Position numbers and translations under genes: made by a program. Below are positions 11,570 to 22,211 of a stretch of 64,000 nucleotides of DNA, in pieces. This stretch comes from Chelonoidis abingdonii (Eukaryota > Chordata > Testudines > Testudinidae). How positions within the stretch are numbered: the stretch's first letter is position 1; each line of letters begins with the position of its first letter. The DNA lies in contig NC_133776.1 in the NCBI RefSeq assembly GCF_003597395.2, positions 38,149,679 through 38,213,678 on the forward strand, written 5' to 3'. A model generated the notes under the pieces. The model was not told where the DNA came from, did no database searches, and worked only from the letters and a program-made list of their open reading frames with translations.

Positions 11570-12385
11570 TTCTCCAATACTACAGCAACATAAGCCACAT
11601 GAATACCTAGATAAAATTCTCCCCAGTGCAGGCCTATGAACAGTAGTTCCAAAATAGCTCAGATATGCAGATCCCAGGGCATGCTGCAAAGCCTTTCCCA
11701 GGCATACAGAGAGGGTGGAGGTTTAGAGAGAACAGAGCTCTGAGGCACAGTGGGAATCTGTTTAGTCTATTCCTCTCAGTGTCCTGGTGAATTTTGTTAG
11801 ACAGGCAGTCTGATCACTCTGACCCTTTTTTTTTTTTTGCTTGGGATATACCAACCACTGTACAGGATTGAACCTTTCCCCCCACCATCATTTATTTTAG
11901 AAATTCAAATAAATACAGCAAAGTAATACTAATTAATAATCAAATCCAAGTCTAAGCTTAGTAAGAATATAATAATCTATAATCTATTTGGCAAACTACT
12001 TTCAAGTGGCTTTAAGTAACACAAACACCAGCTCAGCTATTTATTACTATGTTGCTCCTCCATGCTATTCCATAAGCAGGCTGTTGACCTGGAGGCTGTC
12101 TAGATAGCCGAAACTAAAACCCCAAAGAGTACCGTATTTCAAAGTTGGTTGTGATTTTAAAGAGCCAGGTTATTGCAGATCTTGGCCCTCTTATACCTTT
12201 TAACTTTTCATTGCATGTTTGACTATTTATCATTTGACTGTTAATTTAGCCATGAAAGAACTGACAGCTCTGGACATTAAAATTTTCTATGGATTCTCTG
12301 CTCAGTACTGTTCAGCCAACTGACAGAATATAATTTGTCTTTTCCAAAGAAAGTTTTGTTGTATCGTAAAGATACCAGCTTTTCT
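11570..12385. other. No recognised feature
   Basis: Contains a T-run near 11827-11838 and AT-rich sequence. No coding or RNA signal was recognised. Confidence 0.35.
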
Positions 12386-12390
12386 ATGAA

Positions 12391-12480
12391 AAAAGCAGCA
12401 AAGAGTCCTGTGGCACCTTATAGACTATCAGACGTTTTGGAGCATGAGCTTTCGTGGGTGAATACCCACTTAGATGCATG
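12391..12480 (-). mobile_element. PLE 3' tail with deleted hammerhead core
   Basis: Read on the minus strand this is the end of a Penelope-like element: the hammerhead-like block, then the AGGTGCCACAGGACTCTTTG tail. Compared with the copies at 22.2 and 45.4 kb, the CTGACGA box has lost four bases (the sequence reads GCATCTAAGTGGGT), while stem II (GTGGGT/ACCCAC) and GAAA remain. The terminal GACTAACACGGCTAC block is absent. Flanks share only a weak ATGAAA match. Confidence 0.75.
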
Positions 12481-13560
12481 AAATAAGGTGATTCAATATT
12501 CAATTTTTCCCCTCTCTTGGGCTTTTTGAGAGCTAACAAATCCAGGAACTCATACTGGCCAAGAGCATCTGATTTATAATGTTTATAATTTACAGCACAT
12601 TGCTGAAATAGCACTCAATCCACTAGGATCTACTGCACTGGGCCCCTAAGAATAGCAAGGAGAGGGGCCTTTTGCACATGGATCTCTCACCTCATGGGCT
12701 TGAACAAAAGAAGAGGCATAATTGTTGAAGTTACTATGTACACCAACCCCTTAGGGTGCCATGTCTTGGGGGCAAGCACTGTAAGCCTTCAGCAGCTAGG
12801 CCTTGTAGGCTCTACCTTGGTGGATCTCAATAACCACTCAACCAGAAGGGGAAAGGTTGCAAATACCCTAGGTACAGAGGCTAAAACAGTTTCAGTTCAA
12901 AGTGACACAATATTGGGGTCTCTGGGGGAGTCCAAGCAAGAGACCTGGTGCCTGGGTTGCCCTCTCCAGTCCAGTCTCTGTCCAAGCAAATAAGCATTTG
13001 GGGATTTCCAAACCAGGCTCAATCAGTCTTTCACATTGGGAGCCCTCTGCACTGATTCCCTGCCTAGCTGCTGCTACTCCCCCATAAGTCACACACAGAC
13101 CTACATCCAGCTGTAACATCTGGCAGTCATAGTCCGTTCCATATGCAGCTTTGTCCACAGTTCCTGGGGCTTCTCTTTCCAGCTGCCTGCTGCCATGTGA
13201 CTGCCACTTCCAAACAGAGCCCAGCCACCGTCTGGTTCAGGACCTTTCCCCTTACCTGGCCATGGGAAGGGGGAGTGCAATGGGAAACACAGCTCCTGCT
13301 GACCAGGAGGAAGGGAATGCGCAATAAGGAGGAGCCTGATGGGAGCTGTAGTCCCCTCTTTTTCAGACCCATCACAGAGGTATTTGTAAAGCTTAGCAGA
13401 CCAGTTACTCATTAAAGTCAACAAAGCTACACTGATTTACATGGGATGAGGAGCTGGCCTCCCTCATTAGATTTTTAGTGAACTCAAAAAACTTAAAATG
13501 AAATTAGTTAAGGAAAAAAAACCTCCTTGGAAATATGTCCTTAGTATCCATTATATCATC
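12481..13560. other. No recognised feature
   Basis: Frames of 61-107 codons overlap on both strands near 12.7-13.4 kb with low-information composition and no recognisable domain; I treat them as chance. Confidence 0.35.
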
Positions 13561-13564
13561 CAAA

Positions 13565-13756
13565 CACTTCACAATCTTTAGTGTACTTATCCTCACGACA
13601 CCCTGAGAGACAGGGAAGTGCTATTATCCCCATTTTACAAATGAGAAGCCAAGGCACAGAAAGGCTAACTGACTTGCCCAAGATCACAAATCCTGTAGCA
13701 GAAGAAGGACTTGAAGCCAGGTTTCCCAAGTCCTAGGTTAGTGCCCCAATCACTGC
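13565..13756 (-). repeat. MIR-type SINE
   Basis: The plus strand reads ATTATCCCCATTTTACAAAT and later TAACTGACTTGCCCAAGATC, the reverse complement of the conserved MIR core and tail. It directly abuts the 3' end of a CR1 copy. Confidence 0.65.
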
Positions 13757-13985
13757 ATCATAGATTCATAGACTTAAGGTCAGAAGGGACCATTATGGTC
13801 ATCTAGTCTGACTTCCTGCACATCGCAGGCCACAGAATCTCACCCACCCACTCCTGTAACAAACCCCTAACCTATGTCTGAGTTATTGAAGTCCTCAAAT
13901 TGTGGTTTGAAGACCTCAAGCTGCAGAGAATCCTCCAGCATCATCCCTCCTTACAAGCCATCAGGATCTGGTACTTCTAATTAAA
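13757..13985 (-). mobile_element. CR1 LINE 3' end
   Basis: On the plus strand the copy starts with ATAGATTCATAGACTTAAGG and continues TCAGAAGGGACCATTATGGT, the reverse complement of the turtle CR1 3' terminus. About 230 bp of the 3' UTR remain; the 5' part is lost. It is close kin to the copy at 29.56 kb. Confidence 0.85.
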
Positions 13986-14583
13986 AATTAAAAGTTCAGA
14001 AATATGAAGAGCAGTCAACTCAAAGTATCCTACCCTGGATAAAGTGGAAGGTTCAAGCTCTCTATTATACTGAAAAAAACCCAATCTGGCCCACATGAAA
14101 GTCAGTTGGTGTTTTTCAATTTACTTTAGGGAGATGGCCTGATAGTGAGACCAGGAAGAATAATATTTTAACATTGACTTACCTCTTCAGACACTGGGTA
14201 TTCAGAAGTAGCTGGAAGGTATAGAGGAAAGGGAAATTCTGTGGTCAAAATGGAGTTTGCAGGGCTGTCACATAATGAAACATTTTTTCTGAGTAACTGC
14301 ACAAAAGGTAATTTCATGGGTTTTATTGAACAACACAAGATAATTTAAGCAAGCATAAAAGGATAATAAAAGTACAGAAAGAGGTGCCCAGGCACAGAGA
14401 CTATTAGAGGCACTATAGATTATGAGCATGATTTCATTTGTATTTTATTTATTTATGATTTTAAAAAATGAAATCCTCAAATGGTAAGGAACAAATTCTG
14501 TTTTCACTTCCAATTGAATGATTATTATTAGTTATTTGTATTACAGTAGATCCAACTAAGATTACAGCCCCATTATGCTAGAT

Positions 14584-14648
14584 ATCAGAGGGGTAGCCGT
14601 GTTAGTCTGGATCTGTAAAAGCAGCAGAGAATCCTGTGGCACCTCTAG
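14584..14648 (-). mobile_element. Tail-only PLE insertion with 12-bp target duplication
   Basis: The 65-bp insert contains only the last part of the PLE tail (minus strand: GGTGCCACAGGATTCTCTGC then CAGACTAACACGGCTACC). It is flanked by an exact 12-bp direct repeat ATTATGCTAGAT at 14572-14583 and 14649-14660. This marks a true, extremely 5'-truncated retrotransposition event and fixes the 3' terminus of the family. Confidence 0.9.
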
Positions 14649-14719
14649 ATTATGCTAGATGCTGCACACTATACATTGTAAGCCACCCTCTTCCCCTCAA
14701 AAGCTTGCAATCGAAATAG

Positions 14720-14850
14720 CCAAGAAGTGTTATTCAATTTTTAAGAGAAGGAACAAAAGAGATTAAGTGATCTACCGAAGGTTAAATGGGAAATATGTGG
14801 CAGAGCTGGAAATTGAACGTGGATCTCCTGACTACCTGTCCTTTGCCTTA
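14720..14850 (-). repeat. Possible MIR fragment
   Basis: The phrases AGATTAAGTGATCTACCGAA and GTGGCAGAGCTGGAAATTGA resemble the reverse complement of the MIR 5' half. The copy is short and diverged. Confidence 0.4.
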
Positions 14851-15132
14851 ACCTAGCAAGATCCTTTGGAAACCCCACAATGAACAAAATACTTGTAAAG
14901 TCATTAAAAATTAATAAAACTGTGGAAACAAGCCAGAGCCACAAGATTTGGATTGAGGGATTGTTTGGATCTAGGGTTTAGTCTGGGACCATTTTTAGAA
15001 GGAAATTGCAACATCACATGTTTTTTAAAGTGAAGATTGTATCAGCAGTGTTAGAGCACTATAGTTAGGAAAGAACTTTAATTTAGCTCACTTCTAGAAA
15101 AAGACACAGCCTTACACAATGCCAGGGAGCTA

Positions 15133-15242
15133 GATTCTGATCTCAGTTACTCTGGTATGAAATCAGAGTAATCTGCATTGCTTTCCAGGGAGGTAGAGTC
15201 CTCTGGCTCATAGAGTAACCCTGATGTAAATGAGATCAGCAT
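15133..15242. mobile_element. Short palindromic MITE
   Basis: The left arm ATTCTGATCTCAGTTACTC pairs with the right arm TGTAAATGAGATCAGCAT. It resembles other short hairpin elements in this window at 18.88 and 46.54 kb. Confidence 0.5.
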
Positions 15243-15244
15243 GT

Positions 15245-16720
15245 GGCTCATTGTCTCTTAGTAACAATTTCAGTGATAGGTACAGCTGCTCTCTTGGGAA
15301 AAGAGAAAGTGCTGGTTTCAACAGGCAATGATATGTTAGGGTTTTTCAATAGATTATTTTTTGCCTACAATTTAATAGCTTTGTGGAAGTCATAGAACAT
15401 CTTGGTAAATATTTTGATTCACCGTAAGACACCTTATCTTCTTCCCCTATTAGAAGATATCACAAATTTGTTCCCAATGTCTATTATGCAAGCAGGTCCT
15501 GATTCAGCAAGGCACTCATGCACATACTTAACCTTAAATCAGTGGGAAATCACTAGGAATTTGGGATGCACAACACATCTAGGTTCTTGCTGAAATATCT
15601 GTATCATATACAGCCTAGCTGCTAGAATGAAATAGTTACATTTATCAGGCCTAGAAGATCAGGACTCTCAAGGGTGCTTTTAGATTCAGGGTGCCATGAC
15701 TTCAGCATTGCTTTATGTCATAGAGGAGAATTTAAAGTCAGAACCCACATAATTCTGTGGAATAAGACGGTGAAGAATTCTGAATCATAGTCTAAGGCTG
15801 AGGGGGAAAAGAATGAATCAACAATAAATACGAATGAAAACATATTCATTCACCCTTGATGTTCTATTGTCTTCAGACTGAAAGAGAAAACCCTCTTTAC
15901 ACCTTTCCAGATGGCAGTTCAAAAAGATTTTAATAAACTAGTATTTCAAAGCACTGCTCCTCCTTCTTGACTTTTTTATTATGGCAACTTTTTTTTCTTT
16001 GGTTTAGAAGACGGTGCTTGTCATTTGCAGCAGTGACATCAAGAACAAAGAGCCCCTGGCAAAAGTTTTAGATGTAAAATAAAACCTCATTTGGGGGTGA
16101 CGGGGTGGTTGGATGTAAGAAAGGTGAAGAACTGATTACAAAGCTTGTTAGAGACTCTATCTGCAAAATATAGCACAAGACAGAAGGATTAAAACAAACA
16201 AAAAAGAAAGCGAAAGGATTTGTATGTGGACAAAAACACATGGCCCTATGTCATGAGCTCAGTCCTAAACTCACCTAAAAATAGTTGTACCAACATATAT
16301 CGAACATAGTATCATACTGAGGTGGGAGATCAATCTGATATTGTTTCTTCTTCCATGACCTACTTTATTGTCAACTCTGGGGTGAAAATTTGCTCCCTCA
16401 ACTGCTGATGGTCAAGCTTAAACTGAGCATTAGAGGCGTGGGAAACATTTGACTTTGATGTAAGCCAAACACTATAGGCCCACCAGCATCAATTCAAATT
16501 GGATCACGCCCATAAAACAGTGAGTTTGTGGATTCTCAAATCAGAAATCAATCTCAGAGTTAGTGTTGTTTCAGGCATTCTTGTCAATGGAGTCCCAACA
16601 GATCAGCTTAACCGTGTTAATTTATTTAGTACCAGTGAAAAGGTTAGCTATTGGAACATAGCATTCTGGAGTGCAAGTGGATATCATTTTATCAGCTTCA
16701 TCTTTGGGCCCTTTTGAGCA
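15245..16720. other. No recognised feature
   Basis: AT-rich sequence without a supported gene or repeat boundary. Confidence 0.35.
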
Positions 16721-16732
16721 AAGCTTGCCAAC

Positions 16733-16945
16733 CAAGGGTGGCTCTATGTATTTTGCTGCTCCAAGCACGACAGTCAGGCGTCTTTCGGTGGCGCACCTGC
16801 TGCAAGTCCGCTGGTAACACAGATTCGGCATACCTGCTGCCAAAGGCAGCCTGACTGCCGCCCTCATGGCGACCAGCAGGCTGCCTCCCTGCAGCTTGCC
16901 ACCCCGGGCATGTGCTTGCTGCGCTGGTGCCTGGAGCCTCCCTTG
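16733..16945. mobile_element. hAT MITE with 8-bp target duplication
   Basis: The left end CAAGGGTGGCTCTATG and reverse-complemented right end CAAGGGAGGCTCCAG are inverted repeats. The flanking 8-mers TTGCCAAC (16725-16732) and CTGCCAAC (16946-16953) match at seven of eight positions. The 213-bp GC-rich interior has no transposase. Ends resemble those of the copy at 28.9 kb, so the two likely belong to one family. Confidence 0.85.
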
Positions 16946-16959
16946 CTGCCAACTAACTC

Positions 16960-17690
16960 ATCTGAAGACATAATAAATGTTTCTAAGTGACCAGTGGGGA
17001 GATTACCAAAATTGTTTTATTCCAGATCATTTACAGACCAAAATAATTTTCAGTTGCTCTTTTTATGAGTAAATCTAAACCATGGTTCTAGAGGTAAAAA
17101 GCCTCTGCCTAATTTGTTAGCTAATTGCACTCAGTTACCTTATTTTATAATTCAAGCATAGAGAAGCAGCACTCAGTTATAAATAGGCCTCGCTGAGATA
17201 TGGAGTGAACAAATTTACAAAAAGGATCAGAGAAACTGATGAACCATAATTGATATTAGAATTTGCAGAGGTTCATTAACAGCAACCATTTGAACAGCTG
17301 AATTTTGGAAGTTACAAAAGTTATGCAGCTTTGCAGATTTTATTTATTTATTTATTTTGAGGGAGAGAGGTGGGTCAAATTCACCACGACAACATATTTT
17401 GCACTGAAAACAACTAACCAACCCTATAAATTTGAGCCCATTTTCTGTTTGCTTTTATTTTTCTCCAAAGAAAACTATGTATCTTAAAACTAGATCCATT
17501 GTTGCTTAGACAGTCCAATAACTATGCATAAAATTATAGAAGCTGTTGCAGCTCAAACCAAGACAGGAGTTATGTTTATAGGGCACAATGCTCAGACTAG
17601 TCTGAAGGGGTGACAGTTTTCTACTTATGAGCTTACATGACTGTTATCACCATAGTATCTGCATGCTTCCCAAGTATTTAAAACAGAAAC
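16960..17690. other. No recognised feature
   Basis: Contains a short (TATT)n tract near 17340-17357; otherwise nothing recognised. Confidence 0.35.
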
Positions 17691-17702
17691 AACAGTTTCT
17701 CC

Positions 17703-18677
17703 TAGGGTTGACAGGCATCCAGTTTTCGACCGGAAAGTGCGATCAAAAAAGGGACCCCGCCAGCTTCGGTCAGCGCTGCTGACTGGGCTGTTAAAAGTCA
17801 GGTCGGCTGCCTGCCCTGCTCCACGTGGCTCCTAGGCACAGGGGTGGCTGTGGGGACTCTACGCGCTGCCCCGTTCACAGGCACTGCCCCGAGTGCTGGC
17901 TCCACAGCTCCCATTGGCTGTGAACCACGGCCAATGGGAGCTTCTGGGGCAGCATCTGCAGGCAGGGGCAGCACATGGAGCCACTTGGCCTCCCCAGTGC
18001 CTAGGAGCTGGACGCTTCTGGGAGCCGCCTGACGTAAGCACTGCCTGGCGCCTACACCTCTCACCCTCTCCTGTATCCCAACCTTCTGCCCCAGCCCTGC
18101 ACCCCCTCCTGCTCCCAAGCTCCCTCCCAGATCCCACACTCTCTCCCACATTCCAACCCTCCACCCCAGCCCAGATCCCCCTCCCACACTCCAAATCCCT
18201 TGGTCCCAGTCTGGAGCCCCCTCCTACACACCAAACCCCTCATCCTTGGCCCCACCCCAGAGCCTACACTCACGCCAGAGCCCTCACCTAGCCCGGAGCT
18301 CCCTCCCGCACCCTGAACCCCTCATTTCTGGCCCCATCCTGGAACCCACAACCCCATCCCAGAGCCCATACCCCCCCTCCAACACCCTGCCCCAGTCCAG
18401 AGCCCTTTCCTGCACCCTGAACCCCTCATCCCCGGCCCCACTCCAGAGTCCGCACTCCCAGCCCGGCGCCCATATCCCCTCCTGTAATCCAATCCGCTGC
18501 CCCAGCTAGGTGAAAATGAGTGAGTGAGTGAGCGAGGGTTGGGGAGAGTAAGCAACGGGGGGGGGGGGTGGAGTGAGTAGAGGCGGGGTCTCAGATAAGG
18601 GCAGGGCCTTAGGGAAGGAGAGGTGGGGGTGGGGCAAGGGTGTTCAGTTTTCTGCAAATGGAAAGTTGGCAACTTTA
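17703..18677. mobile_element. Large GC-rich hAT-type non-autonomous element
   Basis: The ends TAGGGTTGACAGG and, reverse-complemented, TAAAGTTGCCAAC form an inverted repeat. Flanking 8-mers GTTTCTCC (17695-17702 and 18678-18685) are identical. The 975-bp interior begins with GC-rich sequence holding an inverted CTCCCATTGGC / GCCAATGGGAG pair (about 17907 and 17930), then a C-rich run of loosely repeated CCTGCACCC-type units (18040-18500), then a G-run near 18558. Several 110-130 codon frames on both strands come from this biased composition and are not genes. Confidence 0.85.
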
Positions 18678-18874
18678 GTTTCTCCCTTCTCTGGCAGAAA
18701 AGCAACTGGTTTGGTCTTAGGATGGTTTGCTTTTTGGCTATGCAGGATTTTTGTCTATGTAGGAATTTTTGGAGAAAGTCCTCAGCCCTATACTAGGATA
18801 GGATTTTCAGTTTTCTTTGGCCATCTGGGAATTAAAGGACAAAATAATATGTGAAGCTTGCTCTATTAAATAAA

Positions 18875-18945
18875 GGCCCTAATCCAAAACCCACAGGGTT
18901 TAATGGAAGTCATCTCATTAATTTCAATAGGTTTGGATCAGGCCC
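18875..18945. mobile_element. Short palindromic MITE
   Basis: GGCCCTAATCCAAAACCC at the left and GGTTTGGATCAGGCCC at the right are near-perfect reverse complements around a 35-bp centre. Confidence 0.55.
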
Positions 18946-19624
18946 AAAATAAGGATTAAATGATCAGTAATAACAGCTAAAAATAATCGTATTAAGACAC
19001 TGGAAAAGTAAGTCAGATCCCTTAGCTGCAGAATGGACATTAATTATCTTTGTCCAATTTAAAATCATACAGAAAGTTACAGAGAGAAACATACAGTAGG
19101 TAGAGGACCAAGATCTATTCTGAGGAACTATGAGCTCCTTATTTTATCACCCCCAAGTTAGACTACTGCATTCTCCTCTCTCTGGGGGCTGAATGCTATA
19201 CAAAATCCAAGATGAGTGCAGGACTCAGCAGCGTGCCTCGTAATTAATGAACACTGACACAAACATCTCCTGGGTGCTATGCAAACTCCTGCTCTTCTCA
19301 GGATTCCATTCCGAACCTCATTAGTCTAGATAAATCTCTGTATCTGACCTGTCAGTCCTCATCCTCAAAGGAAACCTGCAGAACACTTTCAAAAGATGAG
19401 CCTGGAAGCTTAAATTCATAACTTAGCTTGACACTAAAAATCATGGTTTTAATAAAGGCAGTGAATTCATGACTTATTACAACTATCTGTAAACCACTAA
19501 TCCCCCTTTTTGTCCTGTGACTACAGAGGTGTTAATGGGCCACTTTGCCTTGAATGGTCCCTTAGAATATGTGCCCACTACTTAGGCTAAACTATCTGTT
19601 TGATCTTGTATTTAGCCACTGTGA

Positions 19625-20102
19625 GGGCAAGTCTACACTAAAAAATTAAGTTGACCTAAGGCTACACTATAGCCTATGTCAGCAAAACTTGTGTCTCTCA
19701 TGGGGGTGAGCTCTCTCCTGTCAGCATAGAGTGTCTTCACTATCAGTATCAGTATAGCTGAGCTGCAGCAGTGCTGTACATATAGACATACGCTAAATTG
19801 CGTCAATTTGCAGTCCACTCCTACAATTAATCTGCATTTGCATGTCCACACAGTACTCCTTGTGTTGTCAGTGTGTGTCTTCACCAAGGGCATTTGCACC
19901 AATTTAACTTTCAATGTGGGACATTGTGGGATGGCTTCTGAAAGGCAGCAACAATCAATGTAAGTAACGCAGTGTCTACACTGGCACTGCATCCACCTAA
20001 CTACATTGAGATAAGTGCTATACCTCTTATCGAGTTGGAGTTATTAAGTCAGTGTAGTAGACGACTTACATCAGTGGGAGCTACACTGTAGTGTAGACAC
20101 CA
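19625..20102. mobile_element. Harbinger-like MITE, possibly composite
   Basis: GGGCAAGTCTACACTA at the left faces GTAGTGTAGACACC at the right, an imperfect inverted repeat on the GTCTACACTA core. Extra copies of the core inside (near 19661 and 19973) suggest nesting or internal duplication. The target duplication is not clear. Confidence 0.5.
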
Positions 20103-20121
20103 GTTAGGTCAATGTTAAGCT

Positions 20122-20203
20122 GCTTTGGTCCAATAAAACGTATTACCTCACCCACTTTGTTTCTCTAATATCCTGGGACTGATACGGCTACAACAACAAC
20201 GCA
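20122..20203 (+). repeat. PLE-like 3' tail of another subfamily
   Basis: The sequence TTGGTCCAATAAAACGTATT ... GGGACTGATACGGCTACAAC ends in a variant of the GACTAACACGGCTAC block found at the tip of the PLE copies. No hammerhead or coding part is attached. Confidence 0.45.
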
Positions 20204-20539
20204 TATATAAAGCTTTTAATGTTCTGGAATCTGGTAAATTTAGAGACTGCCTCATCACCCACTTTGATCAAGGGCATTTGGGTGCCATAGGAAAAATGTA
20301 GCTGGAGAGACTCAGGGAAAAAGGAGAAACCAAGTTATCAGTGTGTATTTTCAGCAGGGAGAGAGAGACGTCCTGCAAATTGATGGATTCAAGCTGGAAT
20401 CTATTAAAAAAATAAAATATATCTAAGTAAGTGACAAAGCCCTTTCCTATCAGTGATGCCCAAAAAGAAATCCACACACAACTGGGGAAAGAGAGTGGAA
20501 TCTTTACTTTTTTAAGCTATAAACCTTCTTCATAACTGT

Positions 20540-20960
20540 TGTTGGGTGCTTAATGCACCTGTGTGAGGAACTGACATTCCATTTTGAAGGATTTATAGAT
20601 TTTGAAATTTGGCTTCACTCCAAATCAGAAAACCAAAAAATTTTAAGTTCCTCACAAAGGAAAATCCCACCCTGCAAAAGTTTCATTTTGAGTCCATCAA
20701 AATATTTCATTTCACCAAAGCAGAAATGTTTCATTTAGATTCTGACTTCTTAAAATTTTGCATTATTCAAAATTTTAGAAAGTTGAAACAAAAAGTCATT
20801 TCCAAGTGGGAAAAACAAACAACAACACTACAGTCCTAAAATGTCAAAGCAGGATACTTTAAACACTGTTGAAATGTTTTTGGTTTTTCTCCCTGAATGA
20901 AATTCTGGCAAAAATTGACTTGATTTTGCAAAGCATTTCAAGTTCAACACAACCACATAT
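20540..20960. repeat. AT-rich self-complementary repeat copy
   Basis: Same TTTTGAAATTT / AAATTTTAGAAAG character as the copy at 9.5 kb. Ends not resolved. Confidence 0.35.
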
Positions 20961-21109
20961 TCTGATGGTATATGGTTCTGTCAAAGTTACTCCAAGCAGC
21001 TTTAGTCCCTAAGTATTAAGATGAGGGGTGATTTAGAAGTAAAATAGAAAGTACTGGGATTCCTTCCAAGATCTTTTCCACTTAGCTTATCCAGAAGACC
21101 TTCTCTTCA

Positions 21110-21310
21110 TCCAGTTCTCTGGCCAACGGGGGTGGCAGGAAGGATGTGCTGGCCATGGCTTCCTGCCATCCCCATTGGCCTGAGACGGTGTACCACGACC
21201 AGTGGGAACAGCAGTCTGCTGAACCTGCCGACATGGCGGGTAAACAAACTGGCCTGACCCGCCAGCGTGCTTACCCTGGTAAGCCGCTTGCCAGATGTTG
21301 CCGACCCCTG
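21110..21310. mobile_element. Partial hAT-type MITE
   Basis: The right end GTTGCCGACCCCTG is typical of a turtle hAT MITE, and the interior has the CCCATTGGCC-type box. A matching left end CAGGGGTCGGCAAC was not found, so the copy seems truncated. Confidence 0.45.
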
Positions 21311-21319
21311 ACCTAGTCC

Positions 21320-22065
21320 TTACCTCATCTCCACATTCCTAACTTATTATCTTGTCCAATGTTACTCTTGCTCATAGTAAATGGTTCCCTGTGAATTCTT
21401 CCTCTTATTTTAGCTGGCCCAGACATTCTGTCTTTTTCAGCCTAATAATATGTTTACCTCCCTACTTCTGTCTTCCAAGAAATGAGGCCTCCCTGCAGGT
21501 GTTAATTACTCATGTCTGGCCAGAACTCAGATACAGACAGCTAGATAATCATCTTTTCTGACATATGGAGAGTGTATAACTTTATGCATTAAAAGGCTTG
21601 GTTTTGTTTGGAAAGGAATTTTAGGACAGATATGAAGATAATATGTGGGGTGTGTGTGCTCACTTATATATTTTTACCCATATATGATATATAAATAGGT
21701 ATTTGTATTACTGCAAGGGACTGAATGATAAATTTATGATGCAGTAACATATAGCACATAAAATATGCTTCTTCTTTTCTCCTTTCGGTATGCAAAAGAT
21801 AACCAGAAAAAAAGAGCAGAAACAAGAATAAAAGAAATACATTTATCTTTTATCAAAGTATTTCATTGCAATCATACCATTTTCTTCTCTCCAAAGGCGG
21901 CATTCTAATTAGATTTCCCAATTTTCTCTGTAGCATAGTAAACCTATTTGTGTGAATGTTAGTAATAATCAGGCAAAATTCATGTATGATTCCTGTCTGC
22001 TAAGGTCAGATGAGTATCTTTTGTTTGTTCTACTCATAGAGCAAAATTCTGCTACCAGATTACAT
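21320..22065. other. No recognised feature
   Basis: AT-rich sequence with TATAT-rich runs near 21666-21700; no supported gene or repeat. Confidence 0.35.
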
Positions 22066-22167
22066 CAGTGTATAGACTTGCCCACATGGGGAAATTGATC
22101 AGGATAGCGATTGTGGAATAGCAGCAAAGAATCCTGTGGCACCTTATAGACTAACAGACGTTTTGGA

Positions 22168-22207
22168 GCATGAGCTTTCGTGGGTGAATACCCACTTCGT
22201 CAGATGC
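22168..22207 (-). ncRNA. Hammerhead-like ribozyme motif, core intact
   Basis: On the minus strand the motif reads GCAT, CTGACGA, A, GTGGGT-ATTC-ACCCAC (a perfect 6-bp stem II), GAAA, GCTC, ATGC. CUGANGA and GAAA are the invariant core boxes. There is one extra A between the CUGANGA box and stem II, a variation I recall from a viroid hammerhead. Two folds are possible: stem I GCAT/ATGC with a loopless stem III and cleavage after CTC, or a 3-bp stem III (AGC/GCU, loop UCAU) with weak stem I. PLEs are known to carry hammerheads near their ends. Activity is not shown. Confidence 0.5.
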
Positions 22208-22211
22208 ATGT

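Noticed and set aside
13101..13424. Overlapping 82-107 codon frames
   Set aside because: Three overlapping frames on both strands with no protein-like features.
17798..18705. Several 110-132 codon frames on both strands
   Set aside because: They lie in the biased GC-rich interior of a hAT-type element and read as low-complexity Pro/Gly/Arg sequence.
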